A stretch of DNA of 64,000 bases from RGIG4140 sp045632845 (GCA_045632845.1 JAZQXL010000015.1:166710-230709), one strand, 5' to 3'; shown: positions 15,729 to 24,970, counted from the stretch's first letter. Notes: a model not told the origin generated them from the sequence alone. Translations and numbers: made by a program.

Positions 15729-16406
15729 ATGATTGAACAAATAAAAAAAGATGTGGAAGTGTTTATGAATTCAAAGGCAGGACATGGTTTTGATCATGTT
15801 GAAAGGGTATATCAAAAAGCTCTTGATTTACAGGGTTATGAAGGGGGAGATAAAACCATTATTGCGTTGGCATCCCTTTTGCATGACACAGATGATTATA
15901 AGTTTGTGGGTCTTGAGCAATCAAAAAATCTTATGAATGCAAAAGAAATAATGAAAAAGGCCTTTGTTCCTCTGGATATTCAAGAGAGGGTGTGTGAAAT
16001 TATTTTAAATATGGGTTATTCTAATCGTTTAAAAGGGATTATGCCAAAGACAAAAGAGGGGCAAATTGTTTCAGATGCTGATATGTTAGATGCCATGGGT
16101 GCGTTGGCAATTGTTAGAACGCTTGAATATGGGATTTCAAAAGGAGCTCTGGTTTTTGATAAAGATAATTTTCCAAATAAAGAATTAACGCCCGATCAGT
16201 ATCAACAAATGGCAAAGACAAACGAGCCTTGTATCAATCATTTTTTTGACAAGCTGTTAAAATTAAAAGGCCTTCTTTTTACCCCACAAGCACAAAAAGA
16301 AGGGTCAGAGCGTCACAAAATGATGGTTGATTTTTTATTTGCTTTTTTTAAAGAGAACAATCAACCAAAATGGATTTCTTATTTAGAAGGGTATTTAAAA
16401 GAATGA
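15729..16406 (+). CDS. HD-domain phosphohydrolase
   Basis: A 225-residue metal-dependent phosphohydrolase. The HD signature is complete: GHGFDHVERV with His23, LLHDTDDY with His52-Asp53, and VSDADMLDAMG with Asp116/118. This fits the YedJ-like HD family, whose substrates are nucleotides or other phosphoesters. It follows the double Nudix gene by 58 bases on the same strand, and both may serve nucleotide clean-up. Two identical inverted repeats lie just behind the stop. Confidence 0.87.
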   Translation: MIEQIKKDVEVFMNSKAGHGFDHVERVYQKALDLQGYEGGDKTIIALASLLHDTDDYKFVGLEQSKNLMNAKEIMKKAFVPLDIQERVCEIILNMGYSNRLKGIMPKTKEGQIVSDADMLDAMGALAIVRTLEYGISKGALVFDKDNFPNKELTPDQYQQMAKTNEPCINHFFDKLLKLKGLLFTPQAQKEGSERHKMMVDFLFAFFKENNQPKWISYLEGYLKE

Positions 16407-16464
16407 GAACATTTGTTCTTATGCGTTGTGAGGGTTTCTTTTGAATATAAGAACATTTGTTCTT
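16405..16464. repeat. Pair of identical inverted repeats between convergent genes
   Basis: AGAACATTTGTTCT-type palindromes occur at 16406-16419 and 16449-16464 (GAACATTTGTTC core, 44 bp apart). Each could fold as a short hairpin; the second is followed by TTTATAA. They may be weak bidirectional terminators or a protein-binding site. Confidence 0.5.
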
Positions 16465-16485
16465 TATAATTGAATTTATTGATAT

Positions 16486-17247
16486 TTAATCTTCTTTTAG
16501 ATAGATGGAAACCATTTGAGAAAGCATTTTTTTTGTTGGGAACGGGGCGCTGTTTAATATTTTTTTTATTTGAAAGGCTGTTCCTGTTCTTTCCAACATA
16601 ATCCCTTTTTGGGCTAACAGTTTTGAAAAAAGAATACAAGCATTTTTTGAGTTGTTTAAATAAAATTGAGAAGCGCTGTCTTCAGGTGTTTTTTTAACAA
16701 GTGGGTGTTTTTCGCCATTTTTATCAGTGAACATAATTTTGTTTTCATAAAATTCTTGAAGCAATGTCTCAAAAGAGTTTTTATTTATCATAAATACAGC
16801 TTTTAAATCTGGGATTGAAAGATGTGTTTTTTTCAAGATCATGTTGGTGTTTGTTTTTTGCATATTTATACCTAACTGTTCAAAATTTGTGTTTTTTTTC
16901 TCTTTTTGCACGGGTGCAATTTTTTCTTCATCTGCTTCTGTTTGGGGGATACACTGTTTTGAAGAAGGATCTTCCTCGATTTGTTTGGCACAATCAAAAT
17001 GATATAATTTTGTGACCATCTCAAGAGCTTCTTCTTTTGGGTTTAACACAAAATAGGTATTTTTTCTATTTCTAATTTTTTGAACCAAAGGATGATATTC
17101 CCCATTTGCATAAAATGTTTTTTTATCTTCAAAAAGACAATATAATATAGCATTTAAAAGCTCAACAGAACGGTTAAACATTTGAGCAAGATTTTCAGCA
17201 GTTAATCTGTTTTGTCTTTTTTTAGGCAATTTAGTTGCTTCTTTCAT
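16486..17247 (-). CDS. Protein with two copies of an undescribed ~70-residue repeat
   Basis: A 253-residue soluble protein. Two similar units are visible at residues 15-85 and 143-212. Each begins with a helix-turn-helix-like stretch (LTAENLAQMFNRSVELLNAI; LSIPDLKAVFMINKNSFETL), continues with a short hairpin containing NGE.HPLV.K, and ends with ...(F/V)LN...A. The linker is acidic then basic. The upstream gene carries three more copies of the same unit. The start overlaps the end of that gene by 17 bases, so the two are translationally coupled. Function unknown; nucleic-acid binding through the helical part is inference. Confidence 0.7.
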   Translation of the reverse strand: MKEATKLPKKRQNRLTAENLAQMFNRSVELLNAILYCLFEDKKTFYANGEYHPLVQKIRNRKNTYFVLNPKEEALEMVTKLYHFDCAKQIEEDPSSKQCIPQTEADEEKIAPVQKEKKNTNFEQLGINMQKTNTNMILKKTHLSIPDLKAVFMINKNSFETLLQEFYENKIMFTDKNGEKHPLVKKTPEDSASQFYLNNSKNACILFSKLLAQKGIMLERTGTAFQIKKILNSAPFPTKKMLSQMVSIYLKED

Positions 17248-18070
17248 TCTGGCGTGGGAATAAATGGGTTATATTTGTTTGTTGGGGTCTAAAAGCAATG
17301 TCTGCTTTTTTGAGCCTTGTTTTGAGTTCTAAAAGAGCAGAGTGGTTGTTTTCAACAGCGAATATAATCATGTGCTCAGATTTTACTTTTTGAACCAATG
17401 GGAAAGAAGAGCCATTTTCATCTTGGTAGCAGACATTTTTTTGATGATATTGGCCCAAAAGTTGGTTGAGAAGTTCAAAGTTGATACCATATCTGGTGGA
17501 GATGGAAGCGGCAGATAGCATTTGATCATTTATTTTGGGGATAATGTTTGTTTGAATAGGTGTTCCCACTTCTTTACAAAAGTCTAAAAAAGCGTTCAAT
17601 GCTTTTGGGGATGGTTGAATAACAAGTGCTGGCGCATAGGGACTTCTCACAGGGATAACAACCCCTTTTTTAATGCCGTTTTCTTCAAAAGTTATGTTCC
17701 TTTGATAGGCTTGTTCAACCAAATCTTTATATATTTGGTGTACTCTACCATATTTAACACGCAAGTCATGCGTTGAAAGCATCCCTTCTTTTTTTTGTGG
17801 TAGAATAAAATAAACTGTTTTTTGAATGCAATAATCCCAAAAAGCTTTGAGGGCATTGGGATGAGTGCTCAGTAATAGTGCGCATTTGTTCTCTTTTTTA
17901 ACAAAACGAACAATTGGTTTTTCATCCCCCTTATCCATATAAGTAAGGCGGTTGATATAACAATGAACCAGATGTTGTTGCACAAGTTTAGGATCGCATC
18001 CTGCTTCTTTTGCAATGCGTGTTGCAGAGGTGTATTTTAAATGAGTTTGTTCGTTCATTGTTTTATCCAT
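17231..18070 (-). CDS. Protein with three copies of the same undescribed repeat
   Basis: A 279-residue soluble protein with units at about residues 14-81, 98-165 and 185-252. Shared features are an initial helix-turn-helix-like segment (SATRIAKEAGCDPKLV; STHDLRVKYGRVHQIY; SAASISTRYGINFELL), then an aromatic-rich strand (LTYMDKG; ITFEENG; VCYQDENG) running into P(I/L)V..VK, then a hydrophobic strand and a helix with AL..F or AL.EL. The C-terminus is RQNERSN. A consensus promoter lies at 18167-18195. With its neighbour it makes a five-unit pair. No function is recognised. Confidence 0.7.
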   Translation of the reverse strand: MDKTMNEQTHLKYTSATRIAKEAGCDPKLVQQHLVHCYINRLTYMDKGDEKPIVRFVKKENKCALLLSTHPNALKAFWDYCIQKTVYFILPQKKEGMLSTHDLRVKYGRVHQIYKDLVEQAYQRNITFEENGIKKGVVIPVRSPYAPALVIQPSPKALNAFLDFCKEVGTPIQTNIIPKINDQMLSAASISTRYGINFELLNQLLGQYHQKNVCYQDENGSSFPLVQKVKSEHMIIFAVENNHSALLELKTRLKKADIAFRPQQTNITHLFPRQNERSN

Positions 18071-18166
18071 TGTTTTGTTTTTGATCGGTTTGTGCTTTAT
18101 TTATGTTTTGAGAAATGATTTTTTGTGGTCTTTGCTCTATCCCCTTAAAGATAAAAAAGTGGCTCA

Positions 18167-18195
18167 ATTATAGCAAAAACACAAAATCTTGTCAA
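18167..18195 (-). promoter_or_regulatory. Sigma-70 promoter of the repeat-protein pair
   Basis: Minus strand TTGACA (18190-18195), 17-base spacer, TATAAT (18167-18172): an exact consensus. The 5' leader would be about 90 bases. Confidence 0.85.
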
Positions 18196-18257
18196 GTGTT
18201 TTGTATAAAATGTGGATTTGTCAAATAATTGTTTGATTTTGATTGGCTGTATTGTTT

Positions 18258-19463
18258 TTATTTATTGTTTATATTTAACCTTAATAATTTGTGAGCGCTT
18301 AAAAGAATAGGGATAAGTATAAGGCTGATAATCATAAATGTTTGAGCTAAAGTGAAATTGTCAAACAACGGTTTGAGTAAAAGCATTGCAAAACAAGAAG
18401 CTATTCTATCAGCCATACTTTTGACGGATAAAACTGTTGCTCGCTCGTCTGACTGAATTTGATGATTGATTAATGTGGTTGATACAATGCTAACCAAACT
18501 TCTTGAACCAGAGGAGGCGATCATTAAAGCTAAGCAAATATAAACTGCTATGATGGGTAAATGTGTTGATAAAATAGCGCTTATTAAGCTAACAATAATT
18601 AATAAACAAAGGGTTATAATTGATTTATTAAGTCCTATCTTATCCAAAATTTTGCCCGCAAATAAGGACCAAATTGTTCGTGCAAAGGCATTTGCTCCCA
18701 AAATAATGCTGAACATAAAAACGGGGATTTTTGTCGCAATCATAACGCTTTGTAATCCCCACATAAGGGTTAAGGTGAGGGAGCCATAAAGGGCAGGGAA
18801 TATCATTAACCATTTGATTTGTTTGTTTTGAATGGCTGATTTTGAAATATCTAATATATCTTTTAATTTGCTTTTCCCTTGAGCAACTTTTCGTCTGCTT
18901 TCTTTAACATCTGGCAGAAATAGCATAATTAAAATAGCAATTAAGAGCATGCAAACAGACAAAATGGCGGGGACTTGTGTCCCTGCAAATTCGTATAAAA
19001 AGGCCCCAGTTAATGTTGCCGTTAAAAGACCAATATTTCCACAAGTGACCATTTTTGATAATTTTTTGTGGTAAAGGTGTTGTTTTTTATTCTCTTTTAA
19101 CAAGTCATATAAATAAGCATCTAATGTGCCGGAGATAAAACTAATCCCGATAGAAAAAATGAGTTCCCCAATCAAAAGAAAGGTGAACCCCGATCCTAAA
19201 ATCCAAGTAAAATATCCGCTAGTCCATCCCAGTAAGCCAATGATTAAAGTTATTTTTCTGGAGAATAAGTCAGCAAGATAACCTGTTGGAATTTCAAGAA
19301 AAAATACTGCTGCAAGGGCGATAGCTTGTATCAAGAAAAAATCACTTTCAAGAACGCCTTTTGATTGATAAAAAAGCATCAAAATAGGCATGCAAAAAAG
19401 CAAATTTTGCAAAGCGTTGACAGTATAAACAAGGCGAGGCGCAAATTTAAATGGTATTGTCAT
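18258..19463 (-). CDS. Major facilitator superfamily transporter
   Basis: A 401-residue polytopic inner-membrane protein with about 12 hydrophobic helices. The loop between helices 2 and 3 reads GYLADLFSRKITLIIG (residues 61-76), the MFS motif A (G..aD..grr). The half-way loop is basic (KESRRKVAQGKSK). Substrate unknown. Its start lies one base after the stop of the phosphodiesterase gene, so the two form an operon. No terminator is obvious downstream. Confidence 0.87.
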   Translation of the reverse strand: MTIPFKFAPRLVYTVNALQNLLFCMPILMLFYQSKGVLESDFFLIQAIALAAVFFLEIPTGYLADLFSRKITLIIGLLGWTSGYFTWILGSGFTFLLIGELIFSIGISFISGTLDAYLYDLLKENKKQHLYHKKLSKMVTCGNIGLLTATLTGAFLYEFAGTQVPAILSVCMLLIAILIMLFLPDVKESRRKVAQGKSKLKDILDISKSAIQNKQIKWLMIFPALYGSLTLTLMWGLQSVMIATKIPVFMFSIILGANAFARTIWSLFAGKILDKIGLNKSIITLCLLIIVSLISAILSTHLPIIAVYICLALMIASSGSRSLVSIVSTTLINHQIQSDERATVLSVKSMADRIASCFAMLLLKPLFDNFTLAQTFMIISLILIPILLSAHKLLRLNINNK

Positions 19464-19464
19464 T

Positions 19465-20592
19465 TTATTTTCTTTCCAAAATAATCAGTGGGACAAGCAT
19501 TTCTTCTTTTGTAATGCCAGCATGGTCTGCTTTTAGGCAAATAGCTTTTTCTTTGTCAGTATAATAGCAAATAGCCCTTTTCCCATGTGAAATAGCAACA
19601 TAATCACCGACAAAATCTTCAATTTTAGGGTGCATATTGCCTTTCCCTAAAAGGCCTGAGTTGATGTATTCATCATGTGTATAAAGAATAAAATCTTCTT
19701 TAAAATGCTGATTAAAAAGGGTTAAAAATTGTTCTCTTTTGTCTTCTTTTATAAAAAAAGAAGCAAGGCGTACTTCCATTGATGGCGGGTTCTTAAAGCA
19801 TTCTGAAAATCCCTCAATATCATTTAAAAAAATTTCATCAGCATCAACTATGCCATGATCTGCGGTTATCAAAATGATGGTGTCATTTGAAATTTGGGAA
19901 AAAAGATTTTCTACGCTTTTGTTGATTTCTTGCACCAAGTTATGAGCGGTTTGACTTTGAACGCCTTGGCGGTGAATCGAATGATCTGGTTCAGTCCAAT
20001 AGGCTAGAATAATGTTTTTTTCATTTGTTTTGAGTGTGTTAATGATGCGATCATTCATTTCATTGAGAGAAGAAACACCATTTTCAGCCCATGAAGGATA
20101 AATTTTGCTAAAATGCACATCTTTGTTTTTTTCAACAATTTGAGTGTAAATATCTTTATACGCCAAAACTTGTTCAGCAATGAGTGGACCGTTAACAACT
20201 TTTTCAGCGCTGTAAAAGTCGGTGTTACGGAATAATTCAATAACCCGATCATATTCTTTGAAATATTGCATCCAGCCAATCCATCCATGTTCGATTGGGG
20301 CTAAGCCAGAATGAATAGATGTTGTCGCAGCCACTGTTGTTGGCGGGTAAACAGAGGATAGTTCTTGAAAAAGATGTTTTCTTAAAAAATCATTCTCTTT
20401 TAAGTGTTGGTTCAAAATATTTATACCCAGACCATCAAATATCATTAAAATAACGTTTTTATAAGGTTTTATTTTTTGATCAAGACTTTTTAAAGAGGGA
20501 TGTTTTGTTTTAACCTCATATTTTTTTAACAAGGAGTTTGATAGAGCTAAAATGCTATTTTTATAGTCTGGGAAGAAGATATTCTTTTCCAT
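19465..20592 (-). CDS. Alkaline-phosphatase-superfamily phosphodiesterase/nucleotide pyrophosphatase
   Basis: A 375-residue enzyme of the type I phosphodiesterase family. IFDGLG at residues 51-56 supplies the first metal-binding Asp53, PPTTVAATTS at 83-92 the nucleophilic threonine, EPDHSIHRQG the D and H of the second metal site, and ITADHGIVD and ADHAGIT further ligands. No signal peptide is visible, so it appears cytoplasmic. It is coupled to the MFS gene that follows, which suggests processing of an imported or exported phosphorylated compound (inference). Confidence 0.85.
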   Translation of the reverse strand: MEKNIFFPDYKNSILALSNSLLKKYEVKTKHPSLKSLDQKIKPYKNVILMIFDGLGINILNQHLKENDFLRKHLFQELSSVYPPTTVAATTSIHSGLAPIEHGWIGWMQYFKEYDRVIELFRNTDFYSAEKVVNGPLIAEQVLAYKDIYTQIVEKNKDVHFSKIYPSWAENGVSSLNEMNDRIINTLKTNEKNIILAYWTEPDHSIHRQGVQSQTAHNLVQEINKSVENLFSQISNDTIILITADHGIVDADEIFLNDIEGFSECFKNPPSMEVRLASFFIKEDKREQFLTLFNQHFKEDFILYTHDEYINSGLLGKGNMHPKIEDFVGDYVAISHGKRAICYYTDKEKAICLKADHAGITKEEMLVPLIILERK

Positions 20593-20633
20593 TTAAACCT
20601 CTAAAATTAAACATAAAAAAAAACAATAGATTA

Positions 20634-20709
20634 AGAGTATCATGTATAAAATAGTGTGTCAATATTAAAAGAAGATATTGTTGACAAAATATTTTATGCG
20701 TGGTATTTA
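20634..20709. promoter_or_regulatory. Divergent promoter region
   Basis: Plus strand: TTGACA (20681-20686), 17 bases, TATTTA (20704-20709), driving the glycosyltransferase gene. Minus strand: TTGACA (20657-20662), 17 bases, TACTCT (20634-20639), driving the phosphodiesterase-MFS pair. Confidence 0.7.
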
Positions 20710-20739
20710 ACAATCTGGGACAGATAAGAGGAGACAAAA

Positions 20740-22029
20740 ATGAAGGGAAAGTGGCCTGAAGAGTATACTTATACACCAAATCCCCCAAAAAAGATTGAAG
20801 AGATTTGGGATGATTTAGATGCTTTTAGTTTTGAGGAGGTTTATTCAAGCGAAGAATTACTCAAAGATAAATCTAGATTGACGGTATGTATTCCGCCAGT
20901 TAAATTTGGGCCATATTTTGTGAAAGGTTTTTGTTTTTCTCAAACGAGTGAATATTTTCTGAAAAAAGTTCCTCATTTAAGAAAGCTTTTTCACGTATGT
21001 GCTAATTCCATGACATTTTCATATCCTTGGACAGAAGGGGCTGATTGTTATTTTACTTTGTTTGAAAATAAAGCAAGAGAAAAGCACTTTAAAAAGAAAA
21101 ATCCCGATAAAAAGGATTTGATTTATTTGCCTTTGCAAGATGCTGATTGGACAAATGAGAGAATAATGACTCCTTGGGGAATACATATACCTAAAATGAT
21201 TGATGTGTTTTGTATTTCATCACCTTTTCAAGTTAAAAACTTACCCGTGATAGCAAAAATGGCATTGGCGTATGAAAAAAAGTATAATCGAAGACTAAAG
21301 ATTGCTATTGCTCTTGGAATGGGTGGACTGAAGTTCAACAAAGATGGGTCAATTGATTATAAAACCGTTGAATCAACTGGAATTTCAGAATTGAAAAAGG
21401 TTGATGAGATTTTTAAAAATAATACACAAGCATATATTGAATTTGTCCCTGCTGTGCAATATCACGATTTAAAAACATATTTTGGAATGTCAAAATGTGC
21501 TGTTTTAGCTTCAATTTGTGAAGGGAAAAATCGTTTTATTCATGAGGCAATGGCTGGGAATACGCCAGTTGTTGTTTTTAAAGATTATAATAAATTTATC
21601 AGAGGAAGAACACCCGCATTTTATTCGAAATGTGGGGAGTATGCACCTGAATTTACACCAGAATCTTTGGCTGAAACAGTTCATAAGGTGATTACAAATC
21701 AACAAAAGTATACACCTCGTGATAGTTATTTAGAAAAAAATGGTCGCGTTAATTTTATTAAAAAAGTGTGTGAGTATATGCCATATTATCAAGATAAAAT
21801 TTATCAGTTAAAGGATAATGATCTTGTTCATAACAAATTCTTTAACAATTTGATGAAATATAACTATGGGATTACGCTTGAAGAATTTATTTATGATAAA
21901 GAACCGATGCTTTCTGGCGGTGTTGGGAAAGAAAATGTTTTGGAATCATTAAAGGGATATATGTCTCAATTTAAAATCCCATGGGTTGACGTTGATGACA
22001 AAGATATCCACTTATTTGAAAATAAATAA
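20740..22029 (+). CDS. Glycosyltransferase, GT4/group 1-like
   Basis: A 429-residue cytoplasmic protein. The C-terminal Rossmann half carries SICEGKNRFIHEAMAGNTPV (starting about residue 264), which matches the E-x7-E type signature of group 1 glycosyltransferases, and a following PVVVFKD strand. The N-terminal half is less typical (VCIPPVKFGPYFVKGF). The ribosome binding site is AGGAG. The acceptor is unknown. It is followed by endonuclease I with a 23-base gap. Confidence 0.75.
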   Translation: MKGKWPEEYTYTPNPPKKIEEIWDDLDAFSFEEVYSSEELLKDKSRLTVCIPPVKFGPYFVKGFCFSQTSEYFLKKVPHLRKLFHVCANSMTFSYPWTEGADCYFTLFENKAREKHFKKKNPDKKDLIYLPLQDADWTNERIMTPWGIHIPKMIDVFCISSPFQVKNLPVIAKMALAYEKKYNRRLKIAIALGMGGLKFNKDGSIDYKTVESTGISELKKVDEIFKNNTQAYIEFVPAVQYHDLKTYFGMSKCAVLASICEGKNRFIHEAMAGNTPVVVFKDYNKFIRGRTPAFYSKCGEYAPEFTPESLAETVHKVITNQQKYTPRDSYLEKNGRVNFIKKVCEYMPYYQDKIYQLKDNDLVHNKFFNNLMKYNYGITLEEFIYDKEPMLSGGVGKENVLESLKGYMSQFKIPWVDVDDKDIHLFENK

Positions 22030-22052
22030 AAAAGATTAAAAGGGGGAATGTT

Positions 22053-22832
22053 ATGGGGACAAAAGGTTTTTTATTTTCTTTATTGCTAGGAATTGTGTTG
22101 TCAACTTCTGCATTTGCAGGGACGGAACATCCGTTTTCAAATTTGCCAGAGGGAAATACAACCATTGAATCATTTACTGCTGCCAAAAGGCATTTAAAAA
22201 AGATTTATGCTGCACATCCTGAAACATTTTATTGTAAGGCAAAGTTTGATGAAAAGGGACGTGTTGAGTTGCCAGAGGGTTTTGAAACACCTAAATATGA
22301 AAGCAGAGCTGCTAGAATTGAATGGGAACATGTTGTTCCAGCTGAAAACTTTGGTCGTCACGAAATAGCATGGAGGGAAGGGCATCCTTCTTGTGTTGAT
22401 AAGAAGGGAAAACCATTTAAAGGACGCAAGTGTGCTGAACTTGTGAGTAAGGATTTTCGGTTAGCGCAAGCAGATTTATTCAATCTCGTTCCATCTGTCG
22501 GGGCAGTAAATGCTTTGCGTTCAAATTATAGTTTTACGGAATTTTATGGTGGTACACCAAATACATTTGGGTCTTGTTCAATGAAAATTGTTGGCAGAAA
22601 GGTTGAGCCGCCAAAATATTCAAAAGGGATGATTGCAAGAACGTATTTTTATTTTGAATCAGCGTATTCTTGGTTTAAGATTAGTGATCAAATGAGGCGT
22701 ATTTTTACCATTTGGAACAATATTTATCCAGTTGATAAATGGGAATGTGATCGCGCACAACAAATTGCTAAAATTCAAAAAAGTAAGAATGATATTGTGA
22801 TGAAACAATGTAAAGTTCACGGGTTTATGTAA
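22053..22832 (+). CDS. endA: Periplasmic/secreted endonuclease I
   Basis: A 259-residue exported DNase. The signal peptide (residues 1-22) ends SAFA. The catalytic motif EWEHVVPAENFG is at 90-101, and DLFNLVPSVGAVNALRSNY at 141-159 supplies the conserved Asn and Arg-Ser-Asn. CSVDK/KC and CSMK cysteines may form disulphides. Family enzymes cut double-stranded DNA non-specifically in the periplasm, giving nucleotides or removing incoming DNA. Ribosome binding site GGGGGA. The terminator lies at 22851-22885. Confidence 0.9.
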   Translation: MGTKGFLFSLLLGIVLSTSAFAGTEHPFSNLPEGNTTIESFTAAKRHLKKIYAAHPETFYCKAKFDEKGRVELPEGFETPKYESRAARIEWEHVVPAENFGRHEIAWREGHPSCVDKKGKPFKGRKCAELVSKDFRLAQADLFNLVPSVGAVNALRSNYSFTEFYGGTPNTFGSCSMKIVGRKVEPPKYSKGMIARTYFYFESAYSWFKISDQMRRIFTIWNNIYPVDKWECDRAQQIAKIQKSKNDIVMKQCKVHGFM

Positions 22833-22850
22833 AGTTGTTTCTCAGATATA

Positions 22851-22885
22851 AAAACATCCCCTTTTTGTGAGAGGGGATGTTTTTG
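22851..22885. terminator. Bidirectional terminator
   Basis: AAAAACATCCCC...GGGGATGTTTTT hairpin between the convergent endA and GNAT genes, with A-run on one side and T-run on the other. Confidence 0.85.
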
Positions 22886-22895
22886 TAAGATCATT

Positions 22896-23354
22896 TTAAT
22901 CTAGGGGGATATCTATAATAAAGGCATGTTCATCGCAACATTCAACTTTTGCACAATTAAGACAGTCACCAAAAACCTTGTGAGGGAGTGTATCTCTATC
23001 AACTTCATGAAACCCACATTTTGAGAAAAATTCACACTGGTAGGTGAGGGAAAAAGCTTTTGGTACATGTAATTCTTTGGCTCGTTCTAAGCATTTTTCA
23101 ACCAATGCGCGGCCAATTCCTCGTTTTGCATAATCTTGATGAACGGCAAGGGAGGCGATTTCAACCAAATCTTTCCAGGCAACGGCAACTCTTGCACAGC
23201 CAACAACTTTCCCATCTTCTTCATAAACAAAAAATGCTTGAATACTGCGATAAATATCATAAGGGCATTTTTTTAACATAAGCCCTTTTTCTGCATGATA
23301 ATTGACCAATTCTAAGATTGCTGGTGCATCAGACATTGTTGCGCGTCTAATCAT
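22896..23354 (-). CDS. GNAT N-acetyltransferase, ArgA-like
   Basis: A 152-residue acetyltransferase. I start it at the ATG at 23354 (AAAGGGA upstream, MIRRATMSDAPAI) rather than 33 codons earlier. The acetyl-CoA-binding motif A is intact: VHQDYAKRGIGRALVEKCLE at about residues 79-98. The C-terminus (CLNCAKVECCDEHAFIIDI) has four cysteines in CxxCx4CC form. This layout is like the free-standing N-acetylglutamate-synthase-type GNATs. It may serve arginine synthesis, but no arg genes are present nearby. Confidence 0.85.
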   Translation of the reverse strand: MIRRATMSDAPAILELVNYHAEKGLMLKKCPYDIYRSIQAFFVYEEDGKVVGCARVAVAWKDLVEIASLAVHQDYAKRGIGRALVEKCLERAKELHVPKAFSLTYQCEFFSKCGFHEVDRDTLPHKVFGDCLNCAKVECCDEHAFIIDIPLD

Positions 23355-23508
23355 ATTTAATCCCTTTCTTTTTGCTAAGTATATTATAGAATGATACCAT
23401 TTTATCAAATCAAAGTCAATTGATTTAGCAATAATGCTGATTAACGCTTGCATTTGGTTAGAATATTTAGTAAAAGAACGCTATCTTTGTTTTTTATGGG
23501 AGAATTAA

Positions 23509-24387
23509 ATGATTGATTTACACATGCATTCAACTTATTCCGATGGGGATAAGACCGTTGCTGAATTGCTGAGAATTTGTGAAGAAAAAAATTTAGAATA
23601 TATTGCATTAACAGATCACAACACAACAAAACAATATGATGATGAGGCTTTAACAAAATCGCTTTTTTCAGGCAAGATCATTAAAGGCGCTGAAATAAGT
23701 GCGGATTGTGGAGATAAAAAAATTGAAGTTTTAGCTTATAATATTAAAGATATAAAATTGCTTGATGCTTGGGCGGAACGATATTTTTCGGTTGAAATTC
23801 ATCAGCAAGAACAGCAAGAGGCAAAAAAAAGGTTGCTTGCAATTTGTGACAAAAAAGGTCTTGTTTATGAGGAAGATAAAATAAAAAAGCTTGCGTCCCC
23901 CAAGGATTTTGTTGCTACATATATTTATAATGAACTGATGCGTCATCCCCAAAATCATGCTATTTTGGGAGAATTTACGCAATCAGCAAGCTATTTTATC
24001 AGAAAAGGGGTCATGGATCCTTCAAGTGAATATTATCTATGTGCAAGCAAAACAGATAAACCCTCTTATAAAGAAGTTGTTGATATTATTCATAAAGCGG
24101 GTGGATTAGCCTTTTTAGCACATCCTTTTGAATATCGGTTCACGGATACACTTGGTTTTATTGATCGTCTTTTAATTGAGAATAAATTAGATGGTATTGA
24201 GTGTTTCCACCCCTCTGTTGATGAAGAACAAATGGATATTCTAACAAAATATGCAAGAAGCCATAATTTGTATATCAGTGGTGGCAGTGACTATCATGGC
24301 TCAAAAAAACAAGGCATTCAAATTGGTGTCGGGAAGGGGAATTTATCTATCAGCAAAAAATATGTTGAAGAATGGGCTCATCTATAG
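23509..24387 (+). CDS. PHP-domain metal-dependent phosphoesterase
   Basis: A 292-residue protein of the polymerase-and-histidinol-phosphatase superfamily. The metal-binding motif DLHMHSTYSDG begins at residue 3 (His5, His7), followed by ALTDHNT at 34-40, AEIS near 63, and AHPFEYR and GSDYHG toward the C-terminus. This set matches the free-standing YciV/TrpH-like family, which hydrolyses 3',5'-nucleotide phosphates or RNA 5' ends. Ribosome binding site GGGAG. Cytoplasmic. Confidence 0.88.
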   Translation: MIDLHMHSTYSDGDKTVAELLRICEEKNLEYIALTDHNTTKQYDDEALTKSLFSGKIIKGAEISADCGDKKIEVLAYNIKDIKLLDAWAERYFSVEIHQQEQQEAKKRLLAICDKKGLVYEEDKIKKLASPKDFVATYIYNELMRHPQNHAILGEFTQSASYFIRKGVMDPSSEYYLCASKTDKPSYKEVVDIIHKAGGLAFLAHPFEYRFTDTLGFIDRLLIENKLDGIECFHPSVDEEQMDILTKYARSHNLYISGGSDYHGSKKQGIQIGVGKGNLSISKKYVEEWAHL

Positions 24388-24394
24388 ATATGGA

Positions 24395-24970
24395 TTATTC
24401 CATTTCATGCCCCCTAAGCCAGCGTTTTTGAATAATTTCAGCAACTTTTTTGCTGGTTTCTCTATGTTCTGGACCGATTAACACCCATTTTGACCCAGGA
24501 GTAATATGAATTTGGCTCATTTTTCCATCAAAAGCTAATGTCCCATTTTTTATCCCATCTTCTTCAACCCAAGGGACCAGTGGTTTGATTCCCTCGTATT
24601 CTTCTTTGTTATATGGGGTATATCTTGTCACACTTTTTAAAATTGTGATGGGTTCTTTTAACTCCTCAGGAATTGTAAAATTTGAGGGTTGTTTATTCAG
24701 AACAATTTTAACATCAATTTTGTGTTTCATTGCCTCGGTTAGGGCCATTAAAGAAGATTTGGTGTATAAAAGGTCGTTAAAAGAAGGGAGTTCAATGCAA
24801 ATTTGTTGTTGGGTTGCTTTTATCATTTCGTCAATAGCAATCTCAGAAAGTTTTTTATCAACAATGCCAGATTTGTGACTTTCTCCAGAAAATATAATCG
24901 TGCGTAATTCTTTTCTATAGGTTTCTAAATCGATATTTTGCGATGTGTTTTTATTTTTTTCACGTTCCAT
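24395..24970 (-). CDS. Half-size PLD-like protein lacking the HKD motif
   Basis: A 191-residue soluble protein that I do not firmly recognise. The order of elements resembles half of a phospholipase-D fold: an ALTEAMKHKIDVKIVLN stretch (like L..A..rGV.V.ilvd) near residues 79-95 and AFDGKMSQIHITPGSKWVLIGPEHRE near 146-171 as a strand pair, but the HxKxxxxD catalytic motif is absent. A second protein of similar length and layout lies at 46960-47592. No signal peptide. Ribosome binding site GGGAGC. Confidence 0.55.
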   Translation of the reverse strand: MEREKNKNTSQNIDLETYRKELRTIIFSGESHKSGIVDKKLSEIAIDEMIKATQQQICIELPSFNDLLYTKSSLMALTEAMKHKIDVKIVLNKQPSNFTIPEELKEPITILKSVTRYTPYNKEEYEGIKPLVPWVEEDGIKNGTLAFDGKMSQIHITPGSKWVLIGPEHRETSKKVAEIIQKRWLRGHEME

